Of a stretch of DNA of 64,000 nt, positions 9,752 through 19,503 are shown piece by piece. A program made the position numbers and the translations under genes. The notes below the pieces were generated by a model. It made no database searches and had not been told where the DNA came from. It saw only the letters and a program-made list of their open reading frames with translations. Source of the DNA: Zygosaccharomyces rouxii (lineage: Eukaryota > Ascomycota > Saccharomycetes > Saccharomycetales > Saccharomycetaceae); NCBI RefSeq assembly GCF_000026365.1, contig NC_012993.1, forward strand, positions 186,001-250,000, given 5' to 3'. Numbering within the stretch: position 1 is the stretch's first letter; the number at the start of each line of letters is the position of its first letter.

Positions 9752-10632
9752 CTGTGGTTAGGTGGAAAATGCTAAACAAAAGAAAATGCTTATAAACACA
9801 TAAAACCTAAAACTGTTTAAGTGCTTTTCTTCTCTTCTTTTCAAAAGAATCCTTCCTTTAACCTTTTTTATATGTTCTGTAGTTGTTGCCGTGGGGAAAA
9901 GTTGTTTCTTCAAGGATCCCCTTTATTTATAACCTCTAGGAGAACTGTCCGATGATCACCGAGGAAACAAAGCAGACTAGTGAAGAGGAAAGCGATTTTC
10001 GAAGAGTTCCTCACAGGCTTCTGAAAAACTCTTAAACTGTTCACTATTTAAGCTGGTATCGAATCCACACTCCTTGGTGTATTGGAGGCCACTGTTGGCT
10101 GAGTTTGTAATACGAGGGGTTTATCCCCCTTACCCGTTGTTATAGCACATGATTTATATCTGGTTGGCTCACAGTGCCAACGAAATATCTCTTGTATAGA
10201 GGTAGAAGTAACAAATAAATACACGGTACAAGAGGCTCATATAAAGTGATAAATTTTGAGTTTTTGCCAAGTTAATTAACTCGCATAATAGCCGCCGTCA
10301 TCACATACTCTTAGGCTGCCAGGGTTGCTTTTAAGATGGAGAGTGGTGTGTATGTTGAATCCTGCCCTGTAGTAGGCATACCACTATTTTCACATATATG
10401 TCCTGAGAGATTCTCATTTCCAGTTGGCGAAGTTCCTTTGTCCGGTTAGGACCACTGGAGTGTCCGGTAAATTTCCTCTTTAGAGTATATTGTCAACAAG
10501 GACCCAAAAAAAGATAATATAGTATTCAAATCAAAGTAACAAGAACAGGTTAAAGCTATAATATTTATAAAGGATCTGAGGATTCTTTGCTTATACGGTT
10601 CAATACAAGTTGATCAAGTTCATATTAATATC
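9752..10632. promoter_or_regulatory. Divergent PFK26-MOB1 promoter region with STRE and Reb1-type sites
   Basis: An 881-bp spacer without a convincing ORF. Stress elements: CCCCT at 9918-9922, AGGGG at 10115-10119 and CCCCT at 10126-10130. The last is followed at once by a Reb1-type TTACCCG at 10130-10136. The 9-mer AGTGTCCGG at 10459-10467 recurs in tandem upstream of NCE103. Msn2/4 acts through AGGGG sites in S. cerevisiae, which would suit stress-responsive PFK26 expression; binding here is inferred. Confidence 0.5.
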
Positions 10633-11565
10633 ATGTCGTTTCTGCAAAACTTCCATTTGAGTCCAGGACAAACCATCAGATCAACAAGAGGTTTCAAATG
10701 GAATACAACTGCTAATCATGGTGATGCTTTGCCATCACCCCAAAAAGACAGACCTCTATCCAATGTTCCGATCAATGGTGAAGTAGCTGATCCATGGTCT
10801 ACACCAACAAAGACTCCAAGGTATTCCCAACAACCGCCTTCAGGTCTTGATAACTTAGCAACTTTGCAGGAATTCAGGACTCAACAAGGGCACCAACATG
10901 GAGCCGATGGTAACGTTACAGACTTTAACTATACACCCTCACATCAAAAGCCCTTTCTGCAGCCAACCGAAGGTACTACTGTAACGAGTCATCAAGATTT
11001 AAAGCAAATTGTGGAAATGACCTTAGGTTCCGAAGGTGTGTTAAATCAAGCGGTAAAATTGCCTCGTGGTGAAAATGAAAACGAATGGTTAGCTGTACAC
11101 TGTGTGGATTTTTACAATCAAATTAATATGCTATATGGTACTATTACAGAATTCTGTTCACCACAATCGTGCCCGAGAATGATTGCTACTAATGAATACG
11201 AATATTTATGGGCATTTCACAAGGGACAACCTCCAGTCGCTGTTTCTGCGCCCAAATATGTGGAATGTCTAATGAGGTGGTGTCAGGATCAATTTGATGA
11301 CGAAACGATTTTCCCTGCAAAGACGTCAGGTCAATTCCCATCAAATTTTATTTCCAAGTATGTGGTACAAATGTTAAGAAGATTGTTCAGAGTCTATGCG
11401 CATATGTATTGTCACCACTTCAACGAAATTTTGGAATTAAATCTACAGACAGTTTTAAACACTAGCTTTAGACATTTTTGCCTGTTTGCTCAGGAATTCG
11501 AATTATTAAAACCTGCAGATTTTGGTCCTCTATTAGAGCTCGTTATAGAGTTGAGGGACAGGTAG
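10633..11565 (+). CDS. MOB1: Mob1, activator subunit of Dbf2-type NDR/LATS kinase (mitotic exit network)
   Basis: The protein has 310 residues from ATG 10633. Mob1 binds and activates the Dbf2/Dbf20 kinase for mitotic exit and cytokinesis. A variable N-terminus of about 100 residues is followed by the conserved Mob/phocein fold. Within it, the Cys and His residues of the EFCSPQSCPRM segment and of the later HMYCHHFNE segment match the family's zinc-binding site. The C-terminus ends ELVIELRDR as in other yeasts. The reading frame is continuous from the ATG, with no donor or branch motif needed, whereas the S. cerevisiae gene is annotated with a small 5' intron. It is divergent from PFK26, as in S. 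cerevisiae. Confidence 0.95.
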   Translation: MSFLQNFHLSPGQTIRSTRGFKWNTTANHGDALPSPQKDRPLSNVPINGEVADPWSTPTKTPRYSQQPPSGLDNLATLQEFRTQQGHQHGADGNVTDFNYTPSHQKPFLQPTEGTTVTSHQDLKQIVEMTLGSEGVLNQAVKLPRGENENEWLAVHCVDFYNQINMLYGTITEFCSPQSCPRMIATNEYEYLWAFHKGQPPVAVSAPKYVECLMRWCQDQFDDETIFPAKTSGQFPSNFISKYVVQMLRRLFRVYAHMYCHHFNEILELNLQTVLNTSFRHFCLFAQEFELLKPADFGPLLELVIELRDR

Positions 11566-11754
11566 CCTTTTTCTTATATCCTTTAAGAAAGAATGATCAA
11601 CATGAATCATATTATAACATTGTATAGTATTGTTTTACTTTTAACATATTGGGTCGTTACATTAAAGGCGAGATCACCGTAGCTTAGTTTGCTCAAAACA
11701 TGTAAGAATACATGGAGTGCATATTTAAAAATTAAAATAACACAAGGATTCCAG

Positions 11755-13485
11755 ATGATAGAATTGTCATCGCTGGCCATCATCTTGGCTACGACCTCGA
11801 TAATACTAATAGGATTAACGAGGGGTCTGATAATCATATTGCCAGATCTCTTCTTAAAGCCACCTGCTAGATACAGAGTAAGGATTAACAATGTAATGAA
11901 GAAAGTTGAAGTAGAGCCACGGAAGAATGTCCAAATGGATTTTGGTTGGAAGCATGGTTCTGTTAGAAGACAAATGATCTTGGCAGCTGCTAAACCTTGT
12001 GAATATGGCAATGGACCAACTTCAAATAACCAAATATCAATTGGAGTTTCTGATAAATTACAAAGGGAACAGTTCATCAATAGTTTAGTACCACAATTGA
12101 GGTCAAGTCCAAGAACACTCTATGGATTCTTCCATCCATACTGCAATGCAGGTGGTGGTGGTGAGAAAGTTCTTTGGAAAGCTGTGCAATCTACTTTAGC
12201 GAGAAATCATGGTAACGTTGCTCTCATCTATACAGGTGATACCGATGCAACACCTCAAGAAATCTTGCACAGTGTGAGCAAAAGATTTGATTACGAATTG
12301 GATAAGGATAGAATCGTTTTCATCTATTTAAAAAAGAGAAGATTTGTTGATAGTAAAATGTGGCCTCATTTTACACTATTGGGTCAAGCATTGGGATCTG
12401 CGCTATTGACTGCAGAAGCTCTTTACAAATGTCCTCCAGATGTCTGGTGTGATACTATGGGGTACCCCTTTGGATATGGGGTGGTTCACTATTTGACTAA
12501 CATCCCTATTATCACTTATACTCATTATCCAGTGATTTCTACCGATATGTTAAACAAATTAAAATTGTCACAAGGTTCCAAATTGATTAAAACTGTTAAA
12601 TACTGTTATTGGAGTCTTTTCATGATGTGTTATCGATATGTCGGATCCTTCGTCACTACAGCGGTTACGAACTCCACTTGGACTAATAACCACATTAAAA
12701 AGATCTGGAGTACTAAGACCCCTCGTATAATATACCCACCATGCTCTACTGAAAAATTAGTGCTTAAGCATGATAATTGGGAGAGAAAAAATCAAGTGGT
12801 GGTCATTGCACAATTTAGGCCTGAGAAAAGACATGAATTAATCATCGGATCTTTTGCCCAATTTATCGCTACATTGAATAACAAGTTTGATGCTCCAGTT
12901 TTGATATTAATTGGATCTACAAGATCACAAGAGGATAGAGATTATGTTCGTCAATTAAGTTCATGGGCACATGATGAATTAAGCATTCCTAAGGAGTTAT
13001 TAAAGTTCCATACCGACTGCCCCTACGAACAAATCAAAAAGTATTTGAGTGAATCAACGTATGGTATTAATGCAATGTGGAATGAACATTTCGGTATTGC
13101 CGTAGTGGAATACGTGGCATCAGGTCTAATACCATTAGTTCATGCATCTGCAGGTCCCCTCTTAGATATTGTGGTTCCCTGGGATGTGGAACATAGATGT
13201 CAAGTGAAGCATAATACTACTGAGACTAGAACTGGTTTTTTCTTTAAAGATCAAAGTGATCCGGATTACGATGAATTACTTGACGCCAAGAAATATCCAA
13301 CTTTAAGTGAATTGTTCGTGACAGTTATCAATTTAACCGCTAAGGAAAAGAAAGATATCTCTAAACGTGGTAGAGAATGTGTTCTACACAAGTTTTCAGA
13401 TTTCAAATTCCATCAAGATTGGTCACTTGTATTGGAACAACTGGAATCAAGATCCAGTGTTATCTCTAACAAAAAACGTAAGTGA
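11755..13485 (+). CDS. ALG11: Alpha-1,2-mannosyltransferase Alg11 (lipid-linked oligosaccharide assembly)
   Basis: The protein has 576 residues from ATG 11755; upstream the frame is open for 22 codons but only from a TTG. Alg11 adds the fourth and fifth mannoses from GDP-mannose to Man3GlcNAc2-PP-dolichol on the cytosolic face of the ER. A hydrophobic N-terminal anchor (about residues 2-30) is followed by the family hallmark FFHPYCNAGGGGEKVLWKA and, further on, NSTWTNNHIK and the GT4 donor-site region ending in NEHFGIAVVEY, whose second Glu fits the EX7E motif. The leader holds a minimal ATG-TAA at 11700 and a seven-codon uORF at 11712-11735. It corresponds to YNL048W and converges on SLM1/2. 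Confidence 0.95.
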   Translation: MIELSSLAIILATTSIILIGLTRGLIIILPDLFLKPPARYRVRINNVMKKVEVEPRKNVQMDFGWKHGSVRRQMILAAAKPCEYGNGPTSNNQISIGVSDKLQREQFINSLVPQLRSSPRTLYGFFHPYCNAGGGGEKVLWKAVQSTLARNHGNVALIYTGDTDATPQEILHSVSKRFDYELDKDRIVFIYLKKRRFVDSKMWPHFTLLGQALGSALLTAEALYKCPPDVWCDTMGYPFGYGVVHYLTNIPIITYTHYPVISTDMLNKLKLSQGSKLIKTVKYCYWSLFMMCYRYVGSFVTTAVTNSTWTNNHIKKIWSTKTPRIIYPPCSTEKLVLKHDNWERKNQVVVIAQFRPEKRHELIIGSFAQFIATLNNKFDAPVLILIGSTRSQEDRDYVRQLSSWAHDELSIPKELLKFHTDCPYEQIKKYLSESTYGINAMWNEHFGIAVVEYVASGLIPLVHASAGPLLDIVVPWDVEHRCQVKHNTTETRTGFFFKDQSDPDYDELLDAKKYPTLSELFVTVINLTAKEKKDISKRGRECVLHKFSDFKFHQDWSLVLEQLESRSSVISNKKRK

Positions 13486-13642
13486 GATGTAAACTAGGAT
13501 TAGATAGAAAAAGAAGGAATATAACAATGAATTACGTAATTTTACATAAATATATCTATATACTGTGAGTATGCCGATTTTTATTCTTAATTTTTTATTT
13601 TTTCTTTTTTTTTTTTTTTTTTTTTCATGATTATAGTTTGGA

Positions 13643-15754
13643 TTACGTCTTCGTCTCATTCTCTAATGAGGACGCGTAGACATTACCCATTGAATCACTA
13701 CTTATATCGAGTTTATTTGTATCTGGGAGTGATGAATTTGTAGTAGTGTTTGTTTGATTATCCAAACGGGGGGCCGACGGGTTACCGTTAAGATCATTTT
13801 GTAAAGGAGGACCACTATAACCACTTGTTGAACCACTGATGTGACCTCTTAGAGATCTATCTGTAGAATTTCTTGGTAAACCAGTACTAGGAGAAGTTGC
13901 CATTAGCATCTCTTTGGGCCTGCCATCAGATGTTAAATTAAGTCTGTCTTGGATAAATCTGTTCTTCTCTTTCAGACCATTCAACGAAGTTAAAACTTTT
14001 AAATCTTCAAACCAAGACATCATAGAATCGAAATTATCAGTTCTGAAAACCCAATTATGACCCCTATGAATAATCCCATTTTGCTTAGCGTGCAATACAA
14101 ATTTATCATCGGACGAACCTGGTTTTGAATGTTCTGTTACTGTACATTCCCCTAACGGTAATGACATCATTGGCACTTGATCTTTTTTCCTATCAGAAGT
14201 TTTAAATTCATGCAGAAAATTCGGTGTTAAAACGTAGTAACCCTTTGAATATGATTTAAGGAATTTAGATCTTCTTTCAAGTACACCTGAACGAATTTCG
14301 TATGATAAAGGATCGTATTGGTATTTATAAGAAATTTCCTTTAGTTTTCTCATTGGTAAATTGGGGGCAATAAAATTTGGATCTCTCTTGATGAAATTAC
14401 TCCATTCAAATTCTGGATTTCTACTTAGAAATCCACCATCTAATCTTGATAATAAAATGTCAAAAACGAGTTGGGACTCTTCACCGATAAGGCGTGCATA
14501 GATAGTCAACGAATTTTGGATCTCCATAACAACCACATTTTCCAATTCGCTACCTGAAGATTCCAAATTGTCAAACGCTTCATGAACAAAGTTTTCTTCA
14601 CTTAATTGTTTTCTAATCTGTCTGTCCAAAACTATCTTAGCCAAATAGGGATCATGTTTCGGTGCACCATGATGAGCTTCTTCGATAGCTTCTAAGTAAT
14701 GTTTCATATCAACTTTAGTCTGCTGTAATTCTTTAAAGCATGAATTTTTGAAATCTGACTGTAACGCTTTAATCTCTTTGATTTTAACTAATAGATCCCT
14801 TCTTAAATCTTCAAGACGAGGAATAACATCATTAGTTAATTCTTTAGACATTCTTGAAGCATGAGAAGCAACAGTACCATGATATTGGTTCAAAATGGAT
14901 GGTAATTCCTGGATTGACCCTGAGCCTGCTGGCATGAAAAAATTTTGTGCAGTTTTCTCTTCATTCGAATTAGGCTTTTGACCTTCTGCAACAAAAAATG
15001 GGAATTGTACAGCATGCGTTAATCTCAATTGTTGTCTTACAATTTCATCTTGAATTGATGCGGTTTCTGTCAAGTATGTTATGATAGATCTAATAACACT
15101 TCTCCAAGCAGAAAATCTGCTGGCCAAGACTTCTGTTGGCTGGGCCGATGCTGGCATAAGAACCACCAGTGGATTTCTAGGATCTGACTTTTTAGAGCGT
15201 CGAGGCGTCATTATGGCACTACTACCACCAACGCTACCACCAGCGCTACCGCTACCACTCTTTGGCGTACGAGAAAATGAAGTACTCAATTTCGGAAGTT
15301 GACTGCTGCTCGGAGATGCACGAGCTCCATTACCATTGACATATTCATTGTTCAAATAGGGTGCCTGCACCTGTTGTTGATGGTAGTTGTGATGATGGTC
15401 CAACGAGTTTTGCTTTTGCATTGCTGGGGACGGCTGTAACGTGCCAGATGTTAGAACTACCGGCTCTTGGAGGTGTTGTTTGGGTGAATCAGAACCACTC
15501 AATCTTTCTGTTAATGAAGAATCATGCAGCGGCTGCTGCGGTACTGCTGTTTCACTTTGTTGTAGTTCATCTCCCTCTCCATCTTCTTCCTGTTCTTCTC
15601 CTTCTTCTTCTTCTCCGTCTTCTTCCTGTTCTTGCACTTGTGATCTATTACTGGATGACGTACTAATTGTGTGAAGATTTTGAAACTGTTGCAGATTCGA
15701 ATTCTGCTGGGAAGTCACATCAGAAATGTTCCTCAATTTATTGTGGTTAGACAT
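13643..15754 (-). CDS. SLM1: TORC2 effector Slm1/Slm2, PI(4,5)P2-binding PH-domain protein
   Basis: The protein has 703 residues from ATG 15754. The frame continues 67 codons upstream to a GTG with no ATG, so the shorter form is chosen. Slm proteins sit at plasma-membrane eisosomes and link TORC2 to Ypk1 and the actin cytoskeleton. A Gln/Glu/Ser-rich disordered N-terminus includes a very acidic stretch; a long helical F-BAR-like segment follows, then a PH domain at roughly residues 485-595 (KSYSKGYYVLTPNFLHEF to WVFRTDNFDSMMSWFEDL), and a Ser/Asn-rich tail. One locus here stands for S. cerevisiae SLM1 (YIL105C) and SLM2 (YNL047C). Confidence 0.9.
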   Translation of the reverse strand: MSNHNKLRNISDVTSQQNSNLQQFQNLHTISTSSSNRSQVQEQEEDGEEEEGEEQEEDGEGDELQQSETAVPQQPLHDSSLTERLSGSDSPKQHLQEPVVLTSGTLQPSPAMQKQNSLDHHHNYHQQQVQAPYLNNEYVNGNGARASPSSSQLPKLSTSFSRTPKSGSGSAGGSVGGSSAIMTPRRSKKSDPRNPLVVLMPASAQPTEVLASRFSAWRSVIRSIITYLTETASIQDEIVRQQLRLTHAVQFPFFVAEGQKPNSNEEKTAQNFFMPAGSGSIQELPSILNQYHGTVASHASRMSKELTNDVIPRLEDLRRDLLVKIKEIKALQSDFKNSCFKELQQTKVDMKHYLEAIEEAHHGAPKHDPYLAKIVLDRQIRKQLSEENFVHEAFDNLESSGSELENVVVMEIQNSLTIYARLIGEESQLVFDILLSRLDGGFLSRNPEFEWSNFIKRDPNFIAPNLPMRKLKEISYKYQYDPLSYEIRSGVLERRSKFLKSYSKGYYVLTPNFLHEFKTSDRKKDQVPMMSLPLGECTVTEHSKPGSSDDKFVLHAKQNGIIHRGHNWVFRTDNFDSMMSWFEDLKVLTSLNGLKEKNRFIQDRLNLTSDGRPKEMLMATSPSTGLPRNSTDRSLRGHISGSTSGYSGPPLQNDLNGNPSAPRLDNQTNTTTNSSLPDTNKLDISSDSMGNVYASSLENETKT

Positions 15755-16402
15755 CTTGCCATATGCGAAACACACGTAGCACTGTTGGAAACTGATCAAA
15801 CTCCATGAGAAGGCCTTAACCTTCTTTTTACCGATACCTTCTTGAGTGACCTTCAGCAACTCTACACTTGTCCAAATGTTTCGTCGTAGCAAAAGACGTT
15901 TCACCCTTTGCTTGCTGCTATTGGCAATATATGGATCATTCAGCGTCACCACCACCTGTTACCCTGTCACTGCGTGCCCCAGAAACAGAGTACTGCCCGA
16001 ATCTGGAAATTAAAGCGGAGCAAATGTCCCAAAAGGGATTTTTGTTATTAAAAGAGAACCGTTAACTCCGTAACAGATCCGAAGGGAAGGCCGGAAAAGG
16101 GAGAAATAATAAGACTTGGTCCTGTATTTATAATTCTTTTTTTTTTTTTGATCAAACCCCACAAGTACGACTAATTTTAAGGGCGAGAGCAGCCGCCGAG
16201 AGAGTCTATCATGTACTCCCTTATTTTCTCCTTATTTACTTCGCCAGCTGCGTAACTCGAATGGCTGGTCGCGTCGTCAAATTACCGCCCAGCCCAGCAG
16301 TATCGTAATAATAATGACAATGGTAACATATAAAGAAAACAGAAATATCTCTATTGTGCTGTGACGGCTTGTTATTGGAATTAGCAGAGATCGTAGCGGT
16401 CG
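15755..16402. other. Intergenic upstream of SLM1/2
   Basis: A 648-bp spacer. It contains the ATG-less in-frame extension of SLM1/2 (to 15955) and a T run near 16138-16149. Several short ORFs cross it, but none has a family signature, and I regard the whole stretch as promoter and 5' leader sequence. Confidence 0.4.
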
Positions 16403-16711
16403 ATGCAAAAGATTCGCTGGAGGCTTCGTCGGAAGAACAAGAATAAAAGTATACCAAAATGGGCCGAGACGTTAGTTACATTACCACCGCATGTGTCTTG
16501 GCCGCTGTGTATTGCAACATGTTTTGTTAGTGTTGTTCTGCTAGTGATTATGTGGCAAATTTGTAGTACGGTGGAGAAGATGTGTTCTGTACTGTTAAGG
16601 GCACAACTAGCCGCTAGTGTCTCCGGAGGTGGTTACCCTGCATTGATTGCAATAGCAGCAGGGGCTGGTAACGTAATATTACGGGTGGTGTCACGTGGTC
16701 TTGGCTGGTAG
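16403..16711 (+). CDS. Small predicted membrane protein at the YNL046W position
   Basis: An ORF of 102 codons from ATG 16403. It begins with a very basic segment (KIRWRLRRKNKNK), followed by one clear hydrophobic helix (about residues 32-54) and a second, weaker apolar region (about 75-95). It lies on the plus strand between SLM1/2 and LAP2, exactly where S. cerevisiae has YNL046W, an uncharacterised ER membrane protein that is longer. I do not recognise sequence similarity and rely on position, strand and membrane character. It could be a shortened YNL046W orthologue or a chance ORF; the ATG at 16403 and stop at 16711 are unambiguous. Confidence 0.5.
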   Translation: MQKIRWRLRRKNKNKSIPKWAETLVTLPPHVSWPLCIATCFVSVVLLVIMWQICSTVEKMCSVLLRAQLAASVSGGGYPALIAIAAGAGNVILRVVSRGLGW

Positions 16712-16821
16712 GAAAAAAGCACTCCCTTTGGACATCGTCGACACATTTATGCAGCCAAGCATCACACGGAAAACAGACATACGGAGAATAAAAAAAAAGA
16801 AGAAAGTAGACACATTGTTAC

Positions 16822-18741
16822 ATGCTATCGAGATCGACAAAGAACCTCGTGCGCAAGATGACATTACCATCTCTAGTAGAATCCAGAAGGCCCAAGACTA
16901 GCCCAGATATCGACCCCTCTACACTTTCCAATTATCAACAATTTCAAATTCAAAAGACAACATTGAATCTTGAAGTATCATTCGATCAAAGAATCATTAA
17001 TGGTAGTGTTCTTTACCAATTACGTTCTTTGCAGGCCCAAGAGGAAGCAACTAACAGGTTGTGCCTCGATACTTCATATTTACAGATCCACAATGTCACA
17101 TTAGGTGGTAGTAAGAATTTGCAATGGGAGCTAAAACCACGCCAAGAACCATTAGGTTCTCAGTTGGTTCTAGAATATTCTAAAGACAAGAATGAAGAAC
17201 ATTCCTTGCAGATCGACTTTTCCACTACGGAACGTTGTACTGCGTTACAATGGCTCAGCGGTAAACAGACCTCCGGTAAACCATACGTGTTTTCTCAGTT
17301 GGAAGCCATCCACGCACGTTCTTTGTTCCCCTGTTTCGATACTCCTTCTGTTAAATCCGTGATTACGGCAAATATCGCATCGCGTTACCCTGTCGTGTTT
17401 TCCGGGAGAATAGCCGCTGACCCAAGTGATGGTCAGAATGGCAATAAAATATACCATTTTGAACAGCCAGTACCTATTCCCTTCTATTTGATAGGTATCG
17501 CATCGGGTGATTTGGAGTCAGCACCTATCGGACCTCGTTCTTCTGTGTATACTGAGCCCTTTAGGTTGAAGGATGCACAATGGGAATTTGACGGTGATGT
17601 GGAAAAATTCATTCAAGCTGCTGAAAAAATTGTTTTCCCCTATGAATGGGGGACATATGATGTTTTGATCAATGTTGATTCTTATCCCTATGGTGGTATG
17701 GAATCTCCTAATATGACTTTTGCTACACCAACTCTGATTGCACATGATAAATCCAACATAGATGTGATTGCCCATGAATTGGCGCATTCATGGTCAGGTA
17801 ACTTGGTAACCAATTGTTCATGGAATCATTTTTGGTTAAATGAGGGATGGACTGTTTATTTGGAACGTCGTATTGTAGGTGCGCTTCATGGTGAGCCTGC
17901 TCGTCATTTGAGCGCCCTCATTGGGTGGAACGATTTATCGGAATCTATCAATGCTATGTCTGATCCTGAGAGGTTCTCTAAATTGTTACAAGATTTGGGT
18001 ACCAAAGGTGATCCCGATGAAGCATTTTCATCCGTACCTTACGAGAAGGGATTTAATCTGTTGTTCCATTTAGAGAACAAGTTAGGTGGGCCCGAAAATT
18101 TTGATCCGTTTGTCAAACATTATTTCCAGAAATTTGCCAAGCAATCTTTAGACACTTATCAATTTTTGGATACCCTTTACGAATTTTATCAAGATAAACG
18201 TGAGATATTAGATTCGGTAGATTGGGAAACTTGGTTGTACAAACCAGGTATGCCACCAAAACCTAAATTTGATACTTCATTGGCTGATGACGTCTACGAA
18301 TTGGCAGGTAAATGGTTTAAAGCAGCTCAATCTGGTGATTACAATGGATTTACGCCAGACGATTTAAACAAAGTTAGTACCGTTCAATTGGTCTTATTTT
18401 TAGATACATTGGTACAATCTGAGAATAGCGTAGACTGGTCTAAACACGCAGATGCTGCAAGACATTTACTAGAAATCTACCATGAAAAGGTCGTTAATTC
18501 ACAGAATGCGGAAATCGTTTTCAGAAAATTCAGATTTCAAGTTGAATCAAGAATTGAAGGGTCTTACAAAGAGTTGGCTCAATGGCTGGGAACAGTAGGT
18601 AGAATGAAATTCGTTAGACCAGGTTTCAGACTGTTAAACAAGGTGGATAGGCCATTGGCACTTGAAACCTTCCAAGAGTTGAAAGACACCTACCATCCGA
18701 TCTGTAAAGCCCTAGTTAAGCAGGACTTAGGTCTTTCGTGA
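16822..18741 (+). CDS. LAP2: Leukotriene A4 hydrolase-type aminopeptidase/epoxide hydrolase (M1 family)
   Basis: The protein has 639 residues from ATG 16822; a second Met at residue 13 is an alternative start. It is a zinc aminopeptidase with epoxide hydrolase activity in its relatives. The M1 signature is complete: HELAH at 318-322 and the third ligand Glu341 in WLNEGW. The peptide-binding motif is GGMESP, the yeast form of GGMENP. The C-terminal helical domain ends LVKQDLG as in S. cerevisiae Lap2 (YNL045W). S. cerevisiae Lap2 has a somewhat longer N-terminal extension that is not seen here. The next gene downstream is YIP3, as in S. cerevisiae. Confidence 0.97.
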   Translation: MLSRSTKNLVRKMTLPSLVESRRPKTSPDIDPSTLSNYQQFQIQKTTLNLEVSFDQRIINGSVLYQLRSLQAQEEATNRLCLDTSYLQIHNVTLGGSKNLQWELKPRQEPLGSQLVLEYSKDKNEEHSLQIDFSTTERCTALQWLSGKQTSGKPYVFSQLEAIHARSLFPCFDTPSVKSVITANIASRYPVVFSGRIAADPSDGQNGNKIYHFEQPVPIPFYLIGIASGDLESAPIGPRSSVYTEPFRLKDAQWEFDGDVEKFIQAAEKIVFPYEWGTYDVLINVDSYPYGGMESPNMTFATPTLIAHDKSNIDVIAHELAHSWSGNLVTNCSWNHFWLNEGWTVYLERRIVGALHGEPARHLSALIGWNDLSESINAMSDPERFSKLLQDLGTKGDPDEAFSSVPYEKGFNLLFHLENKLGGPENFDPFVKHYFQKFAKQSLDTYQFLDTLYEFYQDKREILDSVDWETWLYKPGMPPKPKFDTSLADDVYELAGKWFKAAQSGDYNGFTPDDLNKVSTVQLVLFLDTLVQSENSVDWSKHADAARHLLEIYHEKVVNSQNAEIVFRKFRFQVESRIEGSYKELAQWLGTVGRMKFVRPGFRLLNKVDRPLALETFQELKDTYHPICKALVKQDLGLS

Positions 18742-18881
18742 GTAGTGATATTGTTACTTCGCCTTTCTTCTGGAATGTTTCGCGTTAACTTTGCGCATGA
18801 TGTATAAAATAACAACAAACACTTTTGAACTCTTTAACTTCGATAACTCCCAAGTGAAAGGAAGGATAGATTAGATAGATA

Positions 18882-19503
18882 ATGAATCAACTAGGTGCCT
18901 TAGGTGTATGTGATATATTATCGACTGATTGTTGTTGTTGTTTTTTCTTTTCTTAAAGATCACTTTTACTAACTCTCCCGCTTTCTTTCATCTTAGCAAT
19001 TCTCTCGTTTTACTGAAAACTTATCCTCGGAAAGGATTAAGGGAGAGTTCCAGAATTTACAAAGTAAATTATCAACTGTTCGTCCACCACAAGAATTCTT
19101 TAATGTCAAGAATTTCTCTAAACCTCAAAACTTTGCAGAATTACAATCAAGGGTTTCTTATAACGTGAAATACTACCAAAGTAATTATGGTATCATTATT
19201 GGTGCCTTGAGTGTTTACAGCCTTTTAACCAATTTACTTTTGTTATTTGTGATATCCCTAGTTGTCCTCGGTGTTGCAGGTATTAGCAGACTTCGCGGTG
19301 AAGATTGGGTTACACCTGTTGGTACCTTCAAAGTTAATCAATTGTACACCGCATTAACCTGCGTGGCAGTACCATTAGGTTTTCTAGCATCTCCATTTAC
19401 CACTATCCTTTGGTTAGTTGGTGCTTCTGCGGTTACCGTCATCGGCCACGCTTCATTTATGGAAAAACCAATTCAAGTGGTTTTCGAAGAAGAAACTGTG
19501 TAA
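18882..19503 (+). CDS. YIP3: PRA1-family Rab-GTPase interacting protein Yip3 (two exons)
   Basis: Exon 1 18882-18905 encodes MNQLGALG; exon 2 18997-19503 encodes the remaining 168 residues, giving 176 in total, the length of S. cerevisiae Yip3. The joined start, through QFSRFTENLSSERIK, matches the family; without splicing the first in-frame ATG would come much later. Yip3 is a small ER-Golgi membrane protein of the PRA1/prenylated-Rab-acceptor family that binds Ypt-type GTPases in COPII traffic. Two long hydrophobic hairpins (IIIGALSVYSLL to VVLGVAGI, and LYTALTCVAVPLGF to WLVGASAVTV) are the PRA1 domain. The C-terminus is acidic (VFEEETV). The order LAP2-YIP3-BOP3 matches YNL045W-YNL044W-YNL042W. 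Confidence 0.97.
18906..18996 (+). other. Spliceosomal intron of YIP3 (91 nt)
   Basis: Donor GTATGT at 18906-18911, exact branch point TACTAAC at 18967-18973, acceptor CTTAG ending at 18996. The last three bases, TAG, would be a stop codon in the exon 2 frame if left unspliced. The intron falls between two complete codons (phase 0). Confidence 0.97.

Noticed and set aside
11607..12080. 157-codon minus-strand ORF opposite ALG11
   Set aside because: Lies antisense to the conserved ALG11 N-terminal half, has no family motif, and is a by-product of its codon pattern.
15755..15955. GTG-initiated N-terminal extension of SLM1/2
   Set aside because: No ATG in the extension, composition differs from the family, and the ATG at 15754 gives the usual size.
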